Source: Deltaproteobacteria bacterium
GTDB lineage: Bacteria; Myxococcota; XYA12-FULL-58-9
DNA length: 38,411 bases
Assembly (NCBI GenBank): GCA_016218825.1
Contig: JACRCV010000059.1
Coordinates: 1 to 38,411, forward strand
Direction: 5' to 3'
Part shown: one piece after another, positions 27,105 to 35,584 of the stretch
Position numbering within the stretch: the first letter of the stretch is position 1
How the letters are laid out: each line of letters begins with the position of its first letter
The notes under the pieces: model-generated
Told to the model about the DNA's origin: nothing
Seen by the model: only the letters and a program-made list of their open reading frames with translations
Databases searched by the model: none
Translations under genes and position numbers: made by a program

Positions 27105-27830
27105 ATGGACGCGGTCCTCCAAGCGCTGCACCTCTCGAAGTCGTACCGCCGCCGACAGGTGGTGCACGACGTGTCGTTCGAGGTGCACGCCGGCGAGATC
27201 GTCGGCCTGTTGGGCCCGAACGGCGCCGGCAAGACCACCTCGTTCAACATCGTCGCCGGGCTGTTGCCGCCCGACGCCGGCCACGTGCGCCTCGGCGAGC
27301 ACGAGATGGCGGGCTTGCCGCTCTATCGCCGCGCCCGGCTCGGCCTCGGTTATCTGCCGCAGGAGCCGACGGTGTTTCGCGGCCTCACGGTGGAGCAGAA
27401 CTTCCTCGCGATCCTCGAGACCCAGGGGACAACCGGCGCCGCGGCGCACGCCAGGGCGGAGCGCATCCTCGAGCGCTTCAGCCTCGAGAAGGTGCGGCGC
27501 ACCAAAGGCTCGCAGCTCTCCGGCGGTGAGCGGCGTCGGGTCGAGATGGCGCGGGCCTTGATCCCCGAGCCCAAGGTGATGCTCCTCGACGAGCCGTTCG
27601 CCGGGGTCGATCCGATCACGGTCGCCGAGATCCGCGGCTTCATCCGCGACATGCGCGATCACGGCATCGCGGTGTTGCTCACCGACCACAACGTCCGCGA
27701 GACCCTCGGCACCTGTGATCGCGCCTACCTGATCTCCGAGGGCTCGATCCTCCTCGCCGGCACCCCGCAGCAGATCGTCGACGACCCGACCGCGCGCGCC
27801 GCCTACCTCGGCCCCGACTTCAAGCTCTAG
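27105..27830 (+). CDS. lptB: LPS export ABC transporter ATP-binding protein LptB
   Basis: 241 residues, the typical LptB length. It is the ATPase that powers LPS extraction from the inner membrane with LptF/LptG. The motifs are Walker A GPNGAGKT (37-44), Q-loop LPQEPTVFRGLTVEQN, signature LSGGERRRVEMARAL, Walker B VMLLDEPFAGVDP and H-loop LLTDHNVRETL. The Q-loop and the DHNVRETL segment are characteristic of LptB. It begins two bases after the lptA stop and precedes rpoN, the common lptA-lptB-rpoN order in proteobacteria. lptF and lptG are not in the window. Confidence 0.96.
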   Translation: MDAVLQALHLSKSYRRRQVVHDVSFEVHAGEIVGLLGPNGAGKTTSFNIVAGLLPPDAGHVRLGEHEMAGLPLYRRARLGLGYLPQEPTVFRGLTVEQNFLAILETQGTTGAAAHARAERILERFSLEKVRRTKGSQLSGGERRRVEMARALIPEPKVMLLDEPFAGVDPITVAEIRGFIRDMRDHGIAVLLTDHNVRETLGTCDRAYLISEGSILLAGTPQQIVDDPTARAAYLGPDFKL

Positions 27831-27903
27831 CCGTCGCCGCCCACGCCCTTGACTTGGATGGTCGCTTGGCGTCGGGACTCAGCGCAGAAGGTGCGGTCCC
27901 GGT

Positions 27904-27931
27904 TTGCCGGCGTCGCGCTTTGATCTAACAT
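27904..27931 (+). promoter_or_regulatory. rpoN promoter, near-leaderless
   Basis: TTGCCG (27904-27909), 16 bases, TAACAT (27926-27931), then the ATG at 27941. The predicted start lies about three bases before the codon. No Shine-Dalgarno sequence is seen. Confidence 0.55.
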
Positions 27932-27940
27932 ACACAACCC

Positions 27941-29530
27941 ATGGCGCTCGACCTCAGGCTTCAACAGAAGATGGTGCAGCAGCTGGTGATGACCCCCCAG
28001 CTGCAGCAAGCGATCAAGCTCCTGCAGCTGTCCCACCTGGAAATGGCGGACGTGCTCCAGGCAGAGCTCGAACAAAACCCGGTCCTCGAAGAGCCGGCCG
28101 ACGGCGGCGACGACCCACCGACCGAGGGCGGTGTCACCACCGCCGAGACCGAGGCCGCGGCCGAGAGCGACGGGCTGATGGGCCTGGGCAGCACGCCGGA
28201 GGCGGACTCGCCCTCGCCCTCCGACCCGGCGCCCGCCGACCCGGTGTCGACCGATCCCGCCGAGCAGGCGCAGATCGCCACCGACATCTCCGTGGTCCTC
28301 ACCGACGCCCCGGCCGGCTCGACGCCGGAGCCGTCCTCCACCGAGGTCGACCGCGAGATCGACTGGGAGGCCTACCTCGAGACCTACAGCTACTCCTTGC
28401 CGGCCTCGGCCGGTAGCCGCGGCGACGAAGAGCTGCCGCCCTTCGAGGCCAACCTCACCAAGGCGACGTCGCTGCACGACCACTTGCGCTGGCAGGTGCA
28501 GATGGGCGACTTCTCGAGCGAGGAGTCGCGCATCGCGGCGATGCTCATCGAGGAGATCTCCGACGACGGCTACCTGTCGAAGGACGCCGCGAACCTGGTC
28601 GCCGAGGAGCTGGACGTCTCGGTCGACGAGGTCGAGCTGGTGATTCGCGACCTGCAGGGCTTCGACCCCACCGGGGTCGCGGCCCGCGATCTGCGCGAGT
28701 GCCTGCTGTTGCAGGTCAAGCACCTGACCCACGAGAACCCGCTCGTCGTCACCATCATCGACAAGCATCTGCATCACGTCGAGCGCCGCAACCTCAACGC
28801 CATCGCCCGCGAGCTCAAGGTGACGGTCGAGGAGGTCGGCGAGGCGGTGAAGCTGATCTCGCAGCTCGAGCCACGCCCGGGCCGGATCTTCAACGACCGC
28901 GAGCCGCAGTACATCACCCCCGACATCTACGTCTACAAAGTCGGCGACGACTACGCCATCGTCTTGAACGAGGACGGGCTGCCGAAGCTCAGGATCTCGA
29001 ACTACTACCGCAACGCGCTGTCGCGCTCCGGCGGCAACGCCAAGAGCTTCATCCAGGACAAGCTGCGCAGCGCCGTGTGGCTGATCCGCAGCATCCACAT
29101 GCGGCAGCGCACCATCTACCGGGTGATGGAGAGCATCCTCAAGTTCCAGCGCGACTTCTTCGACAAAGGCTCGACGGCGCTGAAGCCGCTGATCCTCAAA
29201 GACGTCGCCGAGGACGTCGGGATGCACGAGTCGACGATCTCCCGGGTCACGACCAACAAGTACGTGCACACGCCGCAGGGCATCTACGAGCTGAAGTACT
29301 TCTTCAACTCGTCGATCAACCGCGTCAACGGTGACAGCATCGCGTCGGAGTCGGTGCGCAACCACATCGAGAAGCTGATCGCCGAAGAGAGCGCCGCCGC
29401 GCCGCTGTCCGACCAACAAATCGTCGAGCACCTGAAGAAGCAGAACATCGACATCGCCCGCCGCACCGTCGCCAAGTACAGAGAAATGCTGCGGATCCCG
29501 TCGTCGTCGAAGCGCAAGAAGCTGTTCTAG
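27941..29530 (+). CDS. rpoN: RNA polymerase sigma-54 factor
   Basis: 529 residues. Sigma-54 directs RNA polymerase to -24/-12 promoters and needs AAA+ activators. Region I is Gln/Leu-rich (LRLQQKMVQQLVMTPQLQQA). An acidic Pro/Ser/Thr linker spans about 45-140 and is longer than in E. coli. The core-binding and central regions (LRWQVQMG, GYL, FDPTGVAARDLRECLLLQ) lead to the helix-turn-helix (HESTISRVTTNKYVHTPQGI) and the RpoN box ARRTVAKYRE (506-515). It stands between lptB and ptsN as in many proteobacteria, but the ribosome hibernation factor gene often found after rpoN is absent. Confidence 0.97.
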   Translation: MALDLRLQQKMVQQLVMTPQLQQAIKLLQLSHLEMADVLQAELEQNPVLEEPADGGDDPPTEGGVTTAETEAAAESDGLMGLGSTPEADSPSPSDPAPADPVSTDPAEQAQIATDISVVLTDAPAGSTPEPSSTEVDREIDWEAYLETYSYSLPASAGSRGDEELPPFEANLTKATSLHDHLRWQVQMGDFSSEESRIAAMLIEEISDDGYLSKDAANLVAEELDVSVDEVELVIRDLQGFDPTGVAARDLRECLLLQVKHLTHENPLVVTIIDKHLHHVERRNLNAIARELKVTVEEVGEAVKLISQLEPRPGRIFNDREPQYITPDIYVYKVGDDYAIVLNEDGLPKLRISNYYRNALSRSGGNAKSFIQDKLRSAVWLIRSIHMRQRTIYRVMESILKFQRDFFDKGSTALKPLILKDVAEDVGMHESTISRVTTNKYVHTPQGIYELKYFFNSSINRVNGDSIASESVRNHIEKLIAEESAAAPLSDQQIVEHLKKQNIDIARRTVAKYREMLRIPSSSKRKKLF

Positions 29531-29545
29531 CACCTCTCGATGCAG

Positions 29546-29566
29546 CGTTGCCGACGGCGGGCAACG
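29546..29566 (+). terminator. Hairpin after rpoN
   Basis: A 7-bp stem (CGTTGCC 29546-29552 with GGCAACG 29560-29566) and 7-base loop begin 16 bases past the rpoN stop. No T run follows, so it may only attenuate or stabilise the transcript. Confidence 0.35.
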
Positions 29567-29702
29567 ACGCCACGCGGCCGCCGTGCACGCCCCCGCCCGG
29601 CGTCGGCCCCTGCCCTTGCGCCCTGCCGACGGCCCTCCCACGACGGCCTCCCGGTATTGGTGTGCCGGTGAAGTGTGATAGAAGGTCGGCGGGAGGCACC
29701 AC

Positions 29703-30176
29703 GTGAAGCTTGGCGACATCCTCGACGCCGCGAACGTCATGGCCGAGATCCAGGCGCATGACAAAGAAGGCGTGCTGAAGGAGATGACCGCCCACCTGTG
29801 CCGGAGCCTCGAGCCGCCGGCCCCGGGCGAAACCGAGATCTTCGCCGCGATCCTCGAGCGCGAGCGGTTGGGCTCCACCGGCGTCGGGCAGGGCGTGGCG
29901 ATCCCCCATGCCCGGATGGGCGGCGTCCCCGAGCTCGTCGCCTGTTTTGGCCGCAGCAAGACCGGCATCGCCTTCGACGCCATCGACCAACAGCCGGTGA
30001 GCCTGTTCTTCCTGCTGTTGGTCCCGGAGGGCGGCGCCGGCAGCCATCTCAAGGCGTTGGCGCGCGTCGCCCGGTTGTTGAAGAACGACGACTTCCGCAA
30101 GGCCCTGGCGCGCCTCGCCGACGCCGGGGCGATCTATCGCGCGCTCATCGAAGAGGACGCCAAGGTGTCGCCATGA
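29703..30176 (+). CDS. ptsN: PTS EIIA(Ntr) regulatory protein
   Basis: 157 residues from a GTG seven bases after GGGAGG (29691-29696). EIIA(Ntr) is a phosphoacceptor of the nitrogen PTS and acts as a regulator, not a sugar carrier. The fold is recognisable from FAAILERERLGSTGVGQGVAIPHAR with the phosphorylated His at residue 69, and from GIAFDAIDQQPVSLFFLLLVPE. It overlaps hprK by four bases (ATGA) and opens the operon ptsN-hprK-rapZ-EIIA(Man)-HPr-EI. About 170 bases separate it from rpoN, so it may have its own promoter, although none is clear. Confidence 0.93.
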   Translation: MKLGDILDAANVMAEIQAHDKEGVLKEMTAHLCRSLEPPAPGETEIFAAILERERLGSTGVGQGVAIPHARMGGVPELVACFGRSKTGIAFDAIDQQPVSLFFLLLVPEGGAGSHLKALARVARLLKNDDFRKALARLADAGAIYRALIEEDAKVSP

Positions 30177-31126
30177 GGATCCTGGCCCAAGCGCTGTACG
30201 AGGACAAGAGCTTCGATCTCCGCCTCGAGCTGTTGGCCGGACACAACGGCTTGGGCCGCGAAATCGCCGAGCGCCGCATCCAGAAGCCGGGGCTCGCGAT
30301 CGCCGGCTTCGTCGAGATGATCCAGCAGCACCGGGTGCAGGTGCTCGGCAACACCGAGATCAGCTACCTGCAGAGCCTCAACGAAGAGCAACAGCGCCGC
30401 GCCATCGAGAACTTCTTCGCCTCGGGCCTGTCGTGCGCGGTCTTGACCACGGCGTTGCCGGTGCCGCCGTACCTCGCGGCCTGCGCCGACCGGGAGTCGG
30501 TGCCGTTGTTCCGTTCGACCCACAGCTCCTGGCAGTTCATCGCCCAGATCCACGAGTTCCTCGAAGATCGCTTGAGCCCGGAGATCAGCCGCCACGGAGT
30601 GCTGGTCGACGTGTTCGGCGTCGGCGTGCTACTCACCGGCCCGTCCGGCATCGGCAAGAGCGAGTGCGCCCTCGACCTGGTGTTGCGCGGCCATCGCCTG
30701 GTGGCGGACGACGTCGTGCTGATCAAACAGCACCACGCGCAGCTCGTCGGCACCGGCTCGATGCTGACCCGCCACCACATGGAGGTGCGCGGCCTCGGGA
30801 TCATCAACGCCAAGGAGCTGTTCGGCGCCGCGGCGGTGTGCTCCAGCAAGCCGGTCGAGCTGGTCATCGACCTGATCGAAGGCAAGGACACCGTCGACGG
30901 CGATCGCACCGGGCTCGACGACCGCTTCGAGACCATCCTCGAGGTCGCGATCCCCAAGCTCCGCCTGCCGGTGCGACCCGGGCGCAACGTCGCCTCGATC
31001 GTCGAGGTCGCGGCCCGCAATCACCTGCTGAAGCTCCAGGGCCACAACGCCGCGCTCGAGCTCAAGGACCGCATCGACCGCCAGCTCGCGGCGCGGGTGG
31101 TCGCGAAGACCGACGGGGCCTCCTGA
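30173..31126 (+). CDS. hprK: HPr kinase/phosphorylase
   Basis: 317 residues; the ATG overlaps the ptsN stop. HprK phosphorylates a Ser of HPr with ATP and can reverse it, linking PTS state to metabolism. Residues 1-130 form the N-terminal HprK domain. The catalytic part has Walker A GPSGIGKS (156-163), HRLVADD, the family signature EVRGLGIINAKELFG, and the C-terminal LPVRPGRNVASIVEVAARNH. The target site is kept in the HPr encoded two genes downstream. It overlaps rapZ by one base. Confidence 0.95.
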   Translation: MRILAQALYEDKSFDLRLELLAGHNGLGREIAERRIQKPGLAIAGFVEMIQQHRVQVLGNTEISYLQSLNEEQQRRAIENFFASGLSCAVLTTALPVPPYLAACADRESVPLFRSTHSSWQFIAQIHEFLEDRLSPEISRHGVLVDVFGVGVLLTGPSGIGKSECALDLVLRGHRLVADDVVLIKQHHAQLVGTGSMLTRHHMEVRGLGIINAKELFGAAAVCSSKPVELVIDLIEGKDTVDGDRTGLDDRFETILEVAIPKLRLPVRPGRNVASIVEVAARNHLLKLQGHNAALELKDRIDRQLAARVVAKTDGAS

Positions 31127-32007
31127 TGGCGATCGATCTGGTGATCCTCACCGGCCAGTCGGGCTCGGGCAAGTCGACGGTGTTGCGCACCCTCGAAGAC
31201 CACGGCTACGTCTGCGTCGACAACCTGCCGGTGCGGTTGGTGGAGCGCCTGATCGACGAGGTGGTGCAGGAAGCCTCGGTGCCGCGGCTGGTGGTGGTGA
31301 TGGACGTGCGCACCTCGCACTTCGTCGCGGAGGCGCCGGCCCTCGTCGGCCGCCTGAAGGCCGGCCCGTGTCGCACCCGGGTGTTGTACCTCGAGGCCAG
31401 CGAGGCGGCGCTGGTGCGCCGCTACTCAGAGACCCGCCGCCGCCACCCGCTCGACGACGGCCAGGGCCTGCGCGCTTCGATCACCCGGGAGCGCGAGGTC
31501 CTGGCGCCGCTCCGGGAGCTCGCCGACGACACCCTCGACACCTCGGCGATGTCGCCGCACGATCTGCGGAATCGGGTCACCGAACAGGTCGCCGGGGTGA
31601 AGCCCGGCGATTCGCTGCGGGTCGCGCTCTTGAGCTTCGGCTTCCGCCACGGGGTGCCGCTCGAGGCCGACACCGTGCTCGACGTGCGCTACCTGCCGAA
31701 CCCCTACTTCGACGAGCGGCTGCGACCGCAGAGCGGCCAGGACGCCGCGGTGCGCAGCTTCGTCGTCGACTCGGAAGAGGGCCGGCTGCTCGTCGAGCGC
31801 GCCGACGAGTTCCTGGGCTTCCTCTTGCAGCGCTATCAGAGAGAGGGCCGGCGCTATTTCACCGTGGCGGTCGGCTGCACCGGCGGCCAGCATCGCTCGG
31901 TCGCGGTGGCGGTGACCCTCGCCGAGCGGATGCGGGCGCGCGGCATCGCGGTCGACCTGCGGCACCGCGACGTCCATGACGGCAGCACGAATCGAGCGGC
32001 GACCTGA
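31126..32007 (+). CDS. rapZ: RapZ-family nucleotide-binding protein
   Basis: 293 residues. RapZ-type proteins (formerly YvcJ/YhbJ) bind nucleotides; in E. coli RapZ guides RNase E to the small RNA GlmZ and controls glucosamine-6-phosphate synthesis. Motifs are Walker A GQSGSGKST (10-18), VDNLPVRLVERL, LRYSETRRRHPL-like RRYSETRRRHPL, and the C-terminal GCTGGQHRSVAVA. The C-terminal domain is full length, though whether it binds RNA here is unknown. Clustering with rpoN, ptsN and hprK is widespread. The ATG begins on the last base of the hprK stop. Confidence 0.95.
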   Translation: MAIDLVILTGQSGSGKSTVLRTLEDHGYVCVDNLPVRLVERLIDEVVQEASVPRLVVVMDVRTSHFVAEAPALVGRLKAGPCRTRVLYLEASEAALVRRYSETRRRHPLDDGQGLRASITREREVLAPLRELADDTLDTSAMSPHDLRNRVTEQVAGVKPGDSLRVALLSFGFRHGVPLEADTVLDVRYLPNPYFDERLRPQSGQDAAVRSFVVDSEEGRLLVERADEFLGFLLQRYQREGRRYFTVAVGCTGGQHRSVAVAVTLAERMRARGIAVDLRHRDVHDGSTNRAAT

Positions 32008-32053
32008 GGAGCGAGTGGCGGCGGCGATCGGCCGGTGCCCTGGAGGAGCGGAC

Positions 32054-32488
32054 ATGATTGGAATCGTCGTTGCTGCCCACGGCCGGCTCGCGGAGGCGTT
32101 GGTGACGACGGCGCGCACCGTCGTGCCCGACCTGTGTAAGATCGAGGCGGTCGGCATCACCGAGAAGGACGACGCCGCCGGCTATGACATCCGCCTGCAC
32201 GAGGCGGTGACCAGGGTGGCGGGCGAGCGCGGGGTATTGGTGCTCACCGACATGTTCGGCGGCACGCCGTCGAACGTCGGGCTGGCGATGCACCAGACCG
32301 GCAAGGTCGAGGTGCTCACCGGCGCCAACCTGCCGATGTTGATCAAGGCGATCCAGCTGGCGGCGAAGAACACCGACCTGGCGTCCACGTCGCGCCAGGT
32401 GAAGGAGTACGGCCAGCGCTCGATCGCGGTCGCGAGCGAAGTCCTCGGCGGCGCCGAGTCGACGGCGTCAGGAGGTCGACACGCGTGA
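32054..32488 (+). CDS. PTS EIIA component, mannose family
   Basis: 144 residues from an ATG seven bases after GGAGG (32042-32046). The opening MIGIVVAAHG places the phosphorylated His at residue 9. VLVLTDMFGGTPSNVG is the conserved EIIA(Man) turn. In operons with HPr and EI but without EIIB, EIIC or EIID, as here, such proteins are thought to be regulatory. The C-terminal segment after residue 115 is not typical and is Ser/Gly-rich. It overlaps the HPr gene by four bases. Confidence 0.93.
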   Translation: MIGIVVAAHGRLAEALVTTARTVVPDLCKIEAVGITEKDDAAGYDIRLHEAVTRVAGERGVLVLTDMFGGTPSNVGLAMHQTGKVEVLTGANLPMLIKAIQLAAKNTDLASTSRQVKEYGQRSIAVASEVLGGAESTASGGRHA

Positions 32489-32760
32489 GCCAGAGAGCAC
32501 GGCAGATGGCCCGCGTGGTCAACGATCTCGGCATGCACCTGAGGGCCGCGGGCGCGGTGGTGCAGGTGGCGGGTAGGTTCAAGGCCGAGATCTGGCTGGA
32601 GCACGACGGCAACCGCGTCAACGGCAAGAGCATCATGAGCGTGTTGTCGCTGGCGGCGGCGCGGGGGGCGGAGATCTCGGTGCAGGCCGAGGGCGCCGAC
32701 GCCCAGGAGGCGGTCGACGCCATCATCCTCCTGATTCAACACGGCTTCTCCATGCCATGA
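32485..32760 (+). CDS. ptsH: HPr phosphocarrier protein
   Basis: 91 residues from GTG (GTGA overlap). HPr carries phosphate from EI to EIIA proteins. The active-site loop reads NDLGMHLRAA: His18 and Arg20 are kept, but the usual Pro after Arg is Ala. The regulatory site is intact: NGKSIMSVLSLAAARG with Ser49, the HprK target. It ends in an ATGA overlap with the EI gene. The Pro-to-Ala change also occurs in HPr-like Npr variants and need not abolish transfer. Confidence 0.93.
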   Translation: MSQRARQMARVVNDLGMHLRAAGAVVQVAGRFKAEIWLEHDGNRVNGKSIMSVLSLAAARGAEISVQAEGADAQEAVDAIILLIQHGFSMP

Positions 32761-34532
32761 CCGGCCGACCTCGGATCTTTCGCGGCATCGGCGCCTCCCC
32801 CGGGGTCGCGATCGGCACCGTCTTCCTCCTCGATCGCCGCAAGGTGCGGGTGCCGCGCTATCACATCCAACCCGAGAACGTCGCGCACGAGCTCGAGCGC
32901 CTCAAGGCCGCGGTGGCGCGCTCGGTCGGCCAGCTCGAGGGCATCCGCCAGCGCTTCGCCGGCGAGGGCATGGAGCACCAGACCATCCTCGAGGCGCACG
33001 CGATGATGGTGCGCGACCGGGCGCTGTTCGACGAGGCCGCCGGGCTCGTGACCGAGGAGCTGATCAACGCCGAGTGGGCGACCAGCCGGGTGATCGAGCG
33101 CATCCGTGAGATGTTCGGGCGGCTGTCCGACGCCTATTTTCGCGAGCGCCGTGGCGACATCGATTTCATCGGTGATCGCATCATCCGCAACCTCGTCGGT
33201 CAGATCGCCGACGTCGCCGACCTCGACCTCCCGGAGGCCGGGACGATCGTCGTCGCCCACGACCTGTCCCCCGCCGACGCCGCGATCTTGTCGCGGCAGC
33301 GGGTCACCGCGTTCGTCACCGAGGCCGGCGGCAAGACGTCGCACACCTCGATCGTGGCCCGCTCCCTGGACGTCCCGGCGGTGGTCGGCGTCCGCGGTAT
33401 CCTCGACGCCGCCGGCAGCGGCGATCTCGTGGTCGTCGACGGCCTCGAAGGCCACGTGCTGTTGCGCCCGACCTCGAACCAGGTCGAGCGCGGCCGCAAG
33501 CGCGCCGACCACTACCAGCGCCTGAACCTGGAGCTGCTCGAGGCCAAGGCGCTGCCGGCAGAGACCCTCGACGGCTTCTCGGTGAAGGTGGCCGGCAACA
33601 TCGAGCTGCCCACCGAGCTCGCCGCGGTCTTGCGCCGGGGCGCCGAGGGCATCGGTCTGTATCGCACCGAGTTCCTGTTCTTGGGCCGCAGCGAGGCGCC
33701 GAGCGAAGAGGACCACTACCGCACCTACTGCCGGATCTTCGACGAGGTCGGCGACCAGGAGGTCACGATCCGCACCTTCGACTTGGGCGGCGAGAAGGTC
33801 TTCGGCGCGATGCCGACCGAGTCCGAGCCCAACCCGGCGTTGGGGCTGCGGGCCATCCGCTTCTGCCTCAAGAGCCCGGCGGTGTTCGAGCCGCAGGTCG
33901 CCGGGCTGTTGCGCGCCGCGGTGCACGGCCGCTTGCGGATCATGCTGCCGATGGTCTCGGGCGTCGAAGAGGTGCGCGCCGCGCGCCAGATCATCGCCAC
34001 GGTCGTGCGCCAGCTCAGCCGCGACGGCAAGCCACACAAGAGCGACGTCCCGGTCGGCGTCATGGTCGAGGTGCCGAGCGCCGCGATCACCGCGGACTAC
34101 CTGGCGGCGGAGTCCGACTTCTTCTCGATCGGCACCAACGACATGCTGCAGTTCTTGCTCGCGGTCGATCGCACCAACGAGCGGGTCGACTACCTCTACC
34201 TGCCGCTGCACCCCGCGGTCTTGCGGGTCCTCGCGACCTGCGTGCACGCCGCCACCGCGCATCGCATCCCGGTGTCGGTGTGCGGCGAGATGGCCGCCAA
34301 CCCGCTCTACACCCCGATCTTCGTCGCCCTCGGCGTCGGCGAGCTCTCGATGAACGCCGCCTCGATCCCCTCGGTGAAGCGCCTGATCCGCGAGCTCGCC
34401 AAGGCCGACTGCGACGAGCTCTTCGCTGAGGTGCAGCGCACCACCACCCACGCCGAGGCGCTGGCCCTCGTCACCAGCTTCATGCACGAGAAGACCTCGC
34501 TGGCCTCGAGCCCGTGGCAGACCGGGGCCTGA
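32757..34532 (+). CDS. ptsI: PTS enzyme I (PEP-protein phosphotransferase)
   Basis: 591 residues. Enzyme I takes phosphate from phosphoenolpyruvate and passes it to HPr. The N-terminus GIGASPGVAIGTVFLL is typical. The phospho-His is His196 in GGKTSHTSIVARS. The PEP-binding barrel shows GIGLYRTEFLF, RTFDLGGEK, NPALGLRAIR, the metal site VEVPSA and FSIGTNDMLQFLLAVDR. The catalytic Cys is in PVSVCGEMAANP. There is no N-terminal GAF domain, so it is the sugar-type EI and not PtsP. It ends the PTS block. Confidence 0.96.
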   Translation: MTGRPRIFRGIGASPGVAIGTVFLLDRRKVRVPRYHIQPENVAHELERLKAAVARSVGQLEGIRQRFAGEGMEHQTILEAHAMMVRDRALFDEAAGLVTEELINAEWATSRVIERIREMFGRLSDAYFRERRGDIDFIGDRIIRNLVGQIADVADLDLPEAGTIVVAHDLSPADAAILSRQRVTAFVTEAGGKTSHTSIVARSLDVPAVVGVRGILDAAGSGDLVVVDGLEGHVLLRPTSNQVERGRKRADHYQRLNLELLEAKALPAETLDGFSVKVAGNIELPTELAAVLRRGAEGIGLYRTEFLFLGRSEAPSEEDHYRTYCRIFDEVGDQEVTIRTFDLGGEKVFGAMPTESEPNPALGLRAIRFCLKSPAVFEPQVAGLLRAAVHGRLRIMLPMVSGVEEVRAARQIIATVVRQLSRDGKPHKSDVPVGVMVEVPSAAITADYLAAESDFFSIGTNDMLQFLLAVDRTNERVDYLYLPLHPAVLRVLATCVHAATAHRIPVSVCGEMAANPLYTPIFVALGVGELSMNAASIPSVKRLIRELAKADCDELFAEVQRTTTHAEALALVTSFMHEKTSLASSPWQTGA

Positions 34533-34537
34533 GGCCG

Positions 34538-34831
34538 ATGGCCGAGACGCCGGCACCGGACTACAGCGTGCTCCTGGACGACCGCCTGGTCGCCTACCTC
34601 TGGCGCTGCGAGGCCGGCGCCATCCGCCGCGCCGGGGCACAGGCCGAAGCGCCGCTCGCGCCGCTGACGTTCGCTGACGTCCTGCTCTTCGACATGAAGC
34701 ACGCGCCGCGCTTCGTCGAGCTCGGCGCCGCGAGCGCCGACTTCGACGCCTTGTTGTTCAAGATCGGCCTCGAAGGCTTTCAAGTGGTGGCGGGCGCGGC
34801 CGCGCCCGACGCCAGGCGGCGGCGGTTCTGA
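34538..34831 (+). CDS. Small protein of unknown function
   Basis: 97 residues, starting five bases after the EI stop (ATG preceded by GAGG), so it is probably in the same transcript. An in-frame GTG at 34514 would overlap EI. It is acidic with a hydrophobic centre (LAPLTFADVLLFDMKHAPRF) and a basic end (PDARRRRF). There is no signal peptide or membrane helix. I recognise no family. Confidence 0.6.
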   Translation: MAETPAPDYSVLLDDRLVAYLWRCEAGAIRRAGAQAEAPLAPLTFADVLLFDMKHAPRFVELGAASADFDALLFKIGLEGFQVVAGAAAPDARRRRF

Positions 34832-34897
34832 ACGCGACCCCGGCGCCACCATCGCGTTGACCTACGACCCATGCTAGGGTGAGCGCCGCCCTTAGCC

Positions 34898-35374
34898 ATG
34901 GCCGAAGACAAGCACATTGAAGCGGAGCAGCTGCAGCAGCGCCTGCAGCGCCTCGTGAGCCAGTGGTCGCAGGGCAAGGTGTCGTTGAAGCAAATCGTCG
35001 GCCTCAACGAAGAGGAGCTCTACGCCATCGCCAGCCAGGGTTACTTCCTGTTCCTGCAGGGCAAGACCGAGCCGGCGCGGGTCATCTTCGAGGGGCTGGT
35101 GGCGATCGATCCGCGCAACGCCTACTACTACCGCGCCCTGGGCGCGATCTATTGGCGCCTGAAAGAGGCGCCGAAGGCGGTCAAGCAGTTCACCTACGCG
35201 ATCCGCGTCGCGCCGCGCGACGTGTCGAGCTACGTGAACCGCGCCGAGATCTACGTCGCCCAGAGGCAATTCCAGGCGGCGAAGGCCGACCTCGGCCAAG
35301 CCGTCCGCCTCGCCGGCGTCAACGAGCGCGCCCTCCTCAACAAGGCCCGCGCCATGCTGCGCATGATCCCGTAG
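34898..35374 (+). CDS. SycD/LcrH-like TPR protein (type III chaperone type)
   Basis: 158 residues. Three TPR units lie at about 40-73, 74-107 and 108-141. LNEEELYAIASQGYFLFLQG and ARVIFEGLVAIDPRNAYYYRALGAIYWRL follow the pattern of the SycD/LcrH/IpgC class II chaperones (E-x-L-x-A-L-x-x-x-G-Y-x-x-Y-x-x-G-x-x-x-x-A-x-x-x-F). These hold secreted translocator proteins unfolded in the cytoplasm. The N-terminal helix is Gln-rich and may dimerise. It precedes a Gly/Ala-rich membrane-active-looking protein, and another SycD-like gene follows that. Generic TPR proteins can mimic this, so chaperone function is inferred from the three-gene context. TTGACC (34857) and TAGGGT (34875) lie upstream but only 12 bases apart. 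Confidence 0.75.
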   Translation: MAEDKHIEAEQLQQRLQRLVSQWSQGKVSLKQIVGLNEEELYAIASQGYFLFLQGKTEPARVIFEGLVAIDPRNAYYYRALGAIYWRLKEAPKAVKQFTYAIRVAPRDVSSYVNRAEIYVAQRQFQAAKADLGQAVRLAGVNERALLNKARAMLRMIP

Positions 35375-35570
35375 CCCGCACCCCAAGGCAGTTGACCGTA
35401 ATCTCTGTACTATTCGTTTGGGGGCGGCGGGCGGGCGAAATTCACGAAACCGCAGCGGCGGACGCGCGATAACGATCGAGACAACAGATACGGCGTCAAG
35501 GGGCGCTGCATTGCCCGCTTGCGCCGCAAGTGTGATGTGAGAGAATGAAACGCCCGAGAACCTGAAACCC

Positions 35571-35577
35571 AAAGGAG
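35571..35577 (+). promoter_or_regulatory. Strong ribosome binding site of the translocator-like gene
   Basis: AAAGGAG lies seven bases before the ATG at 35585. It is among the strongest sites in the window and contrasts with the leaderless starts elsewhere, suggesting high expression. Confidence 0.75.
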
Positions 35578-35584
35578 ACACACC

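Noticed and set aside
34857-34880. TTGACC and TAGGGT before the first TPR gene as a standard promoter
   Set aside because: The spacer is only 12 bases, too short for sigma-70.
35500-35522. A possible sigma-54 promoter before the translocator-like gene (GG at 35501, GC at 35513)
   Set aside because: The -24 element does not match TGGCAC and only the GG/GC spacing fits; chance is likely in this GC-rich DNA.
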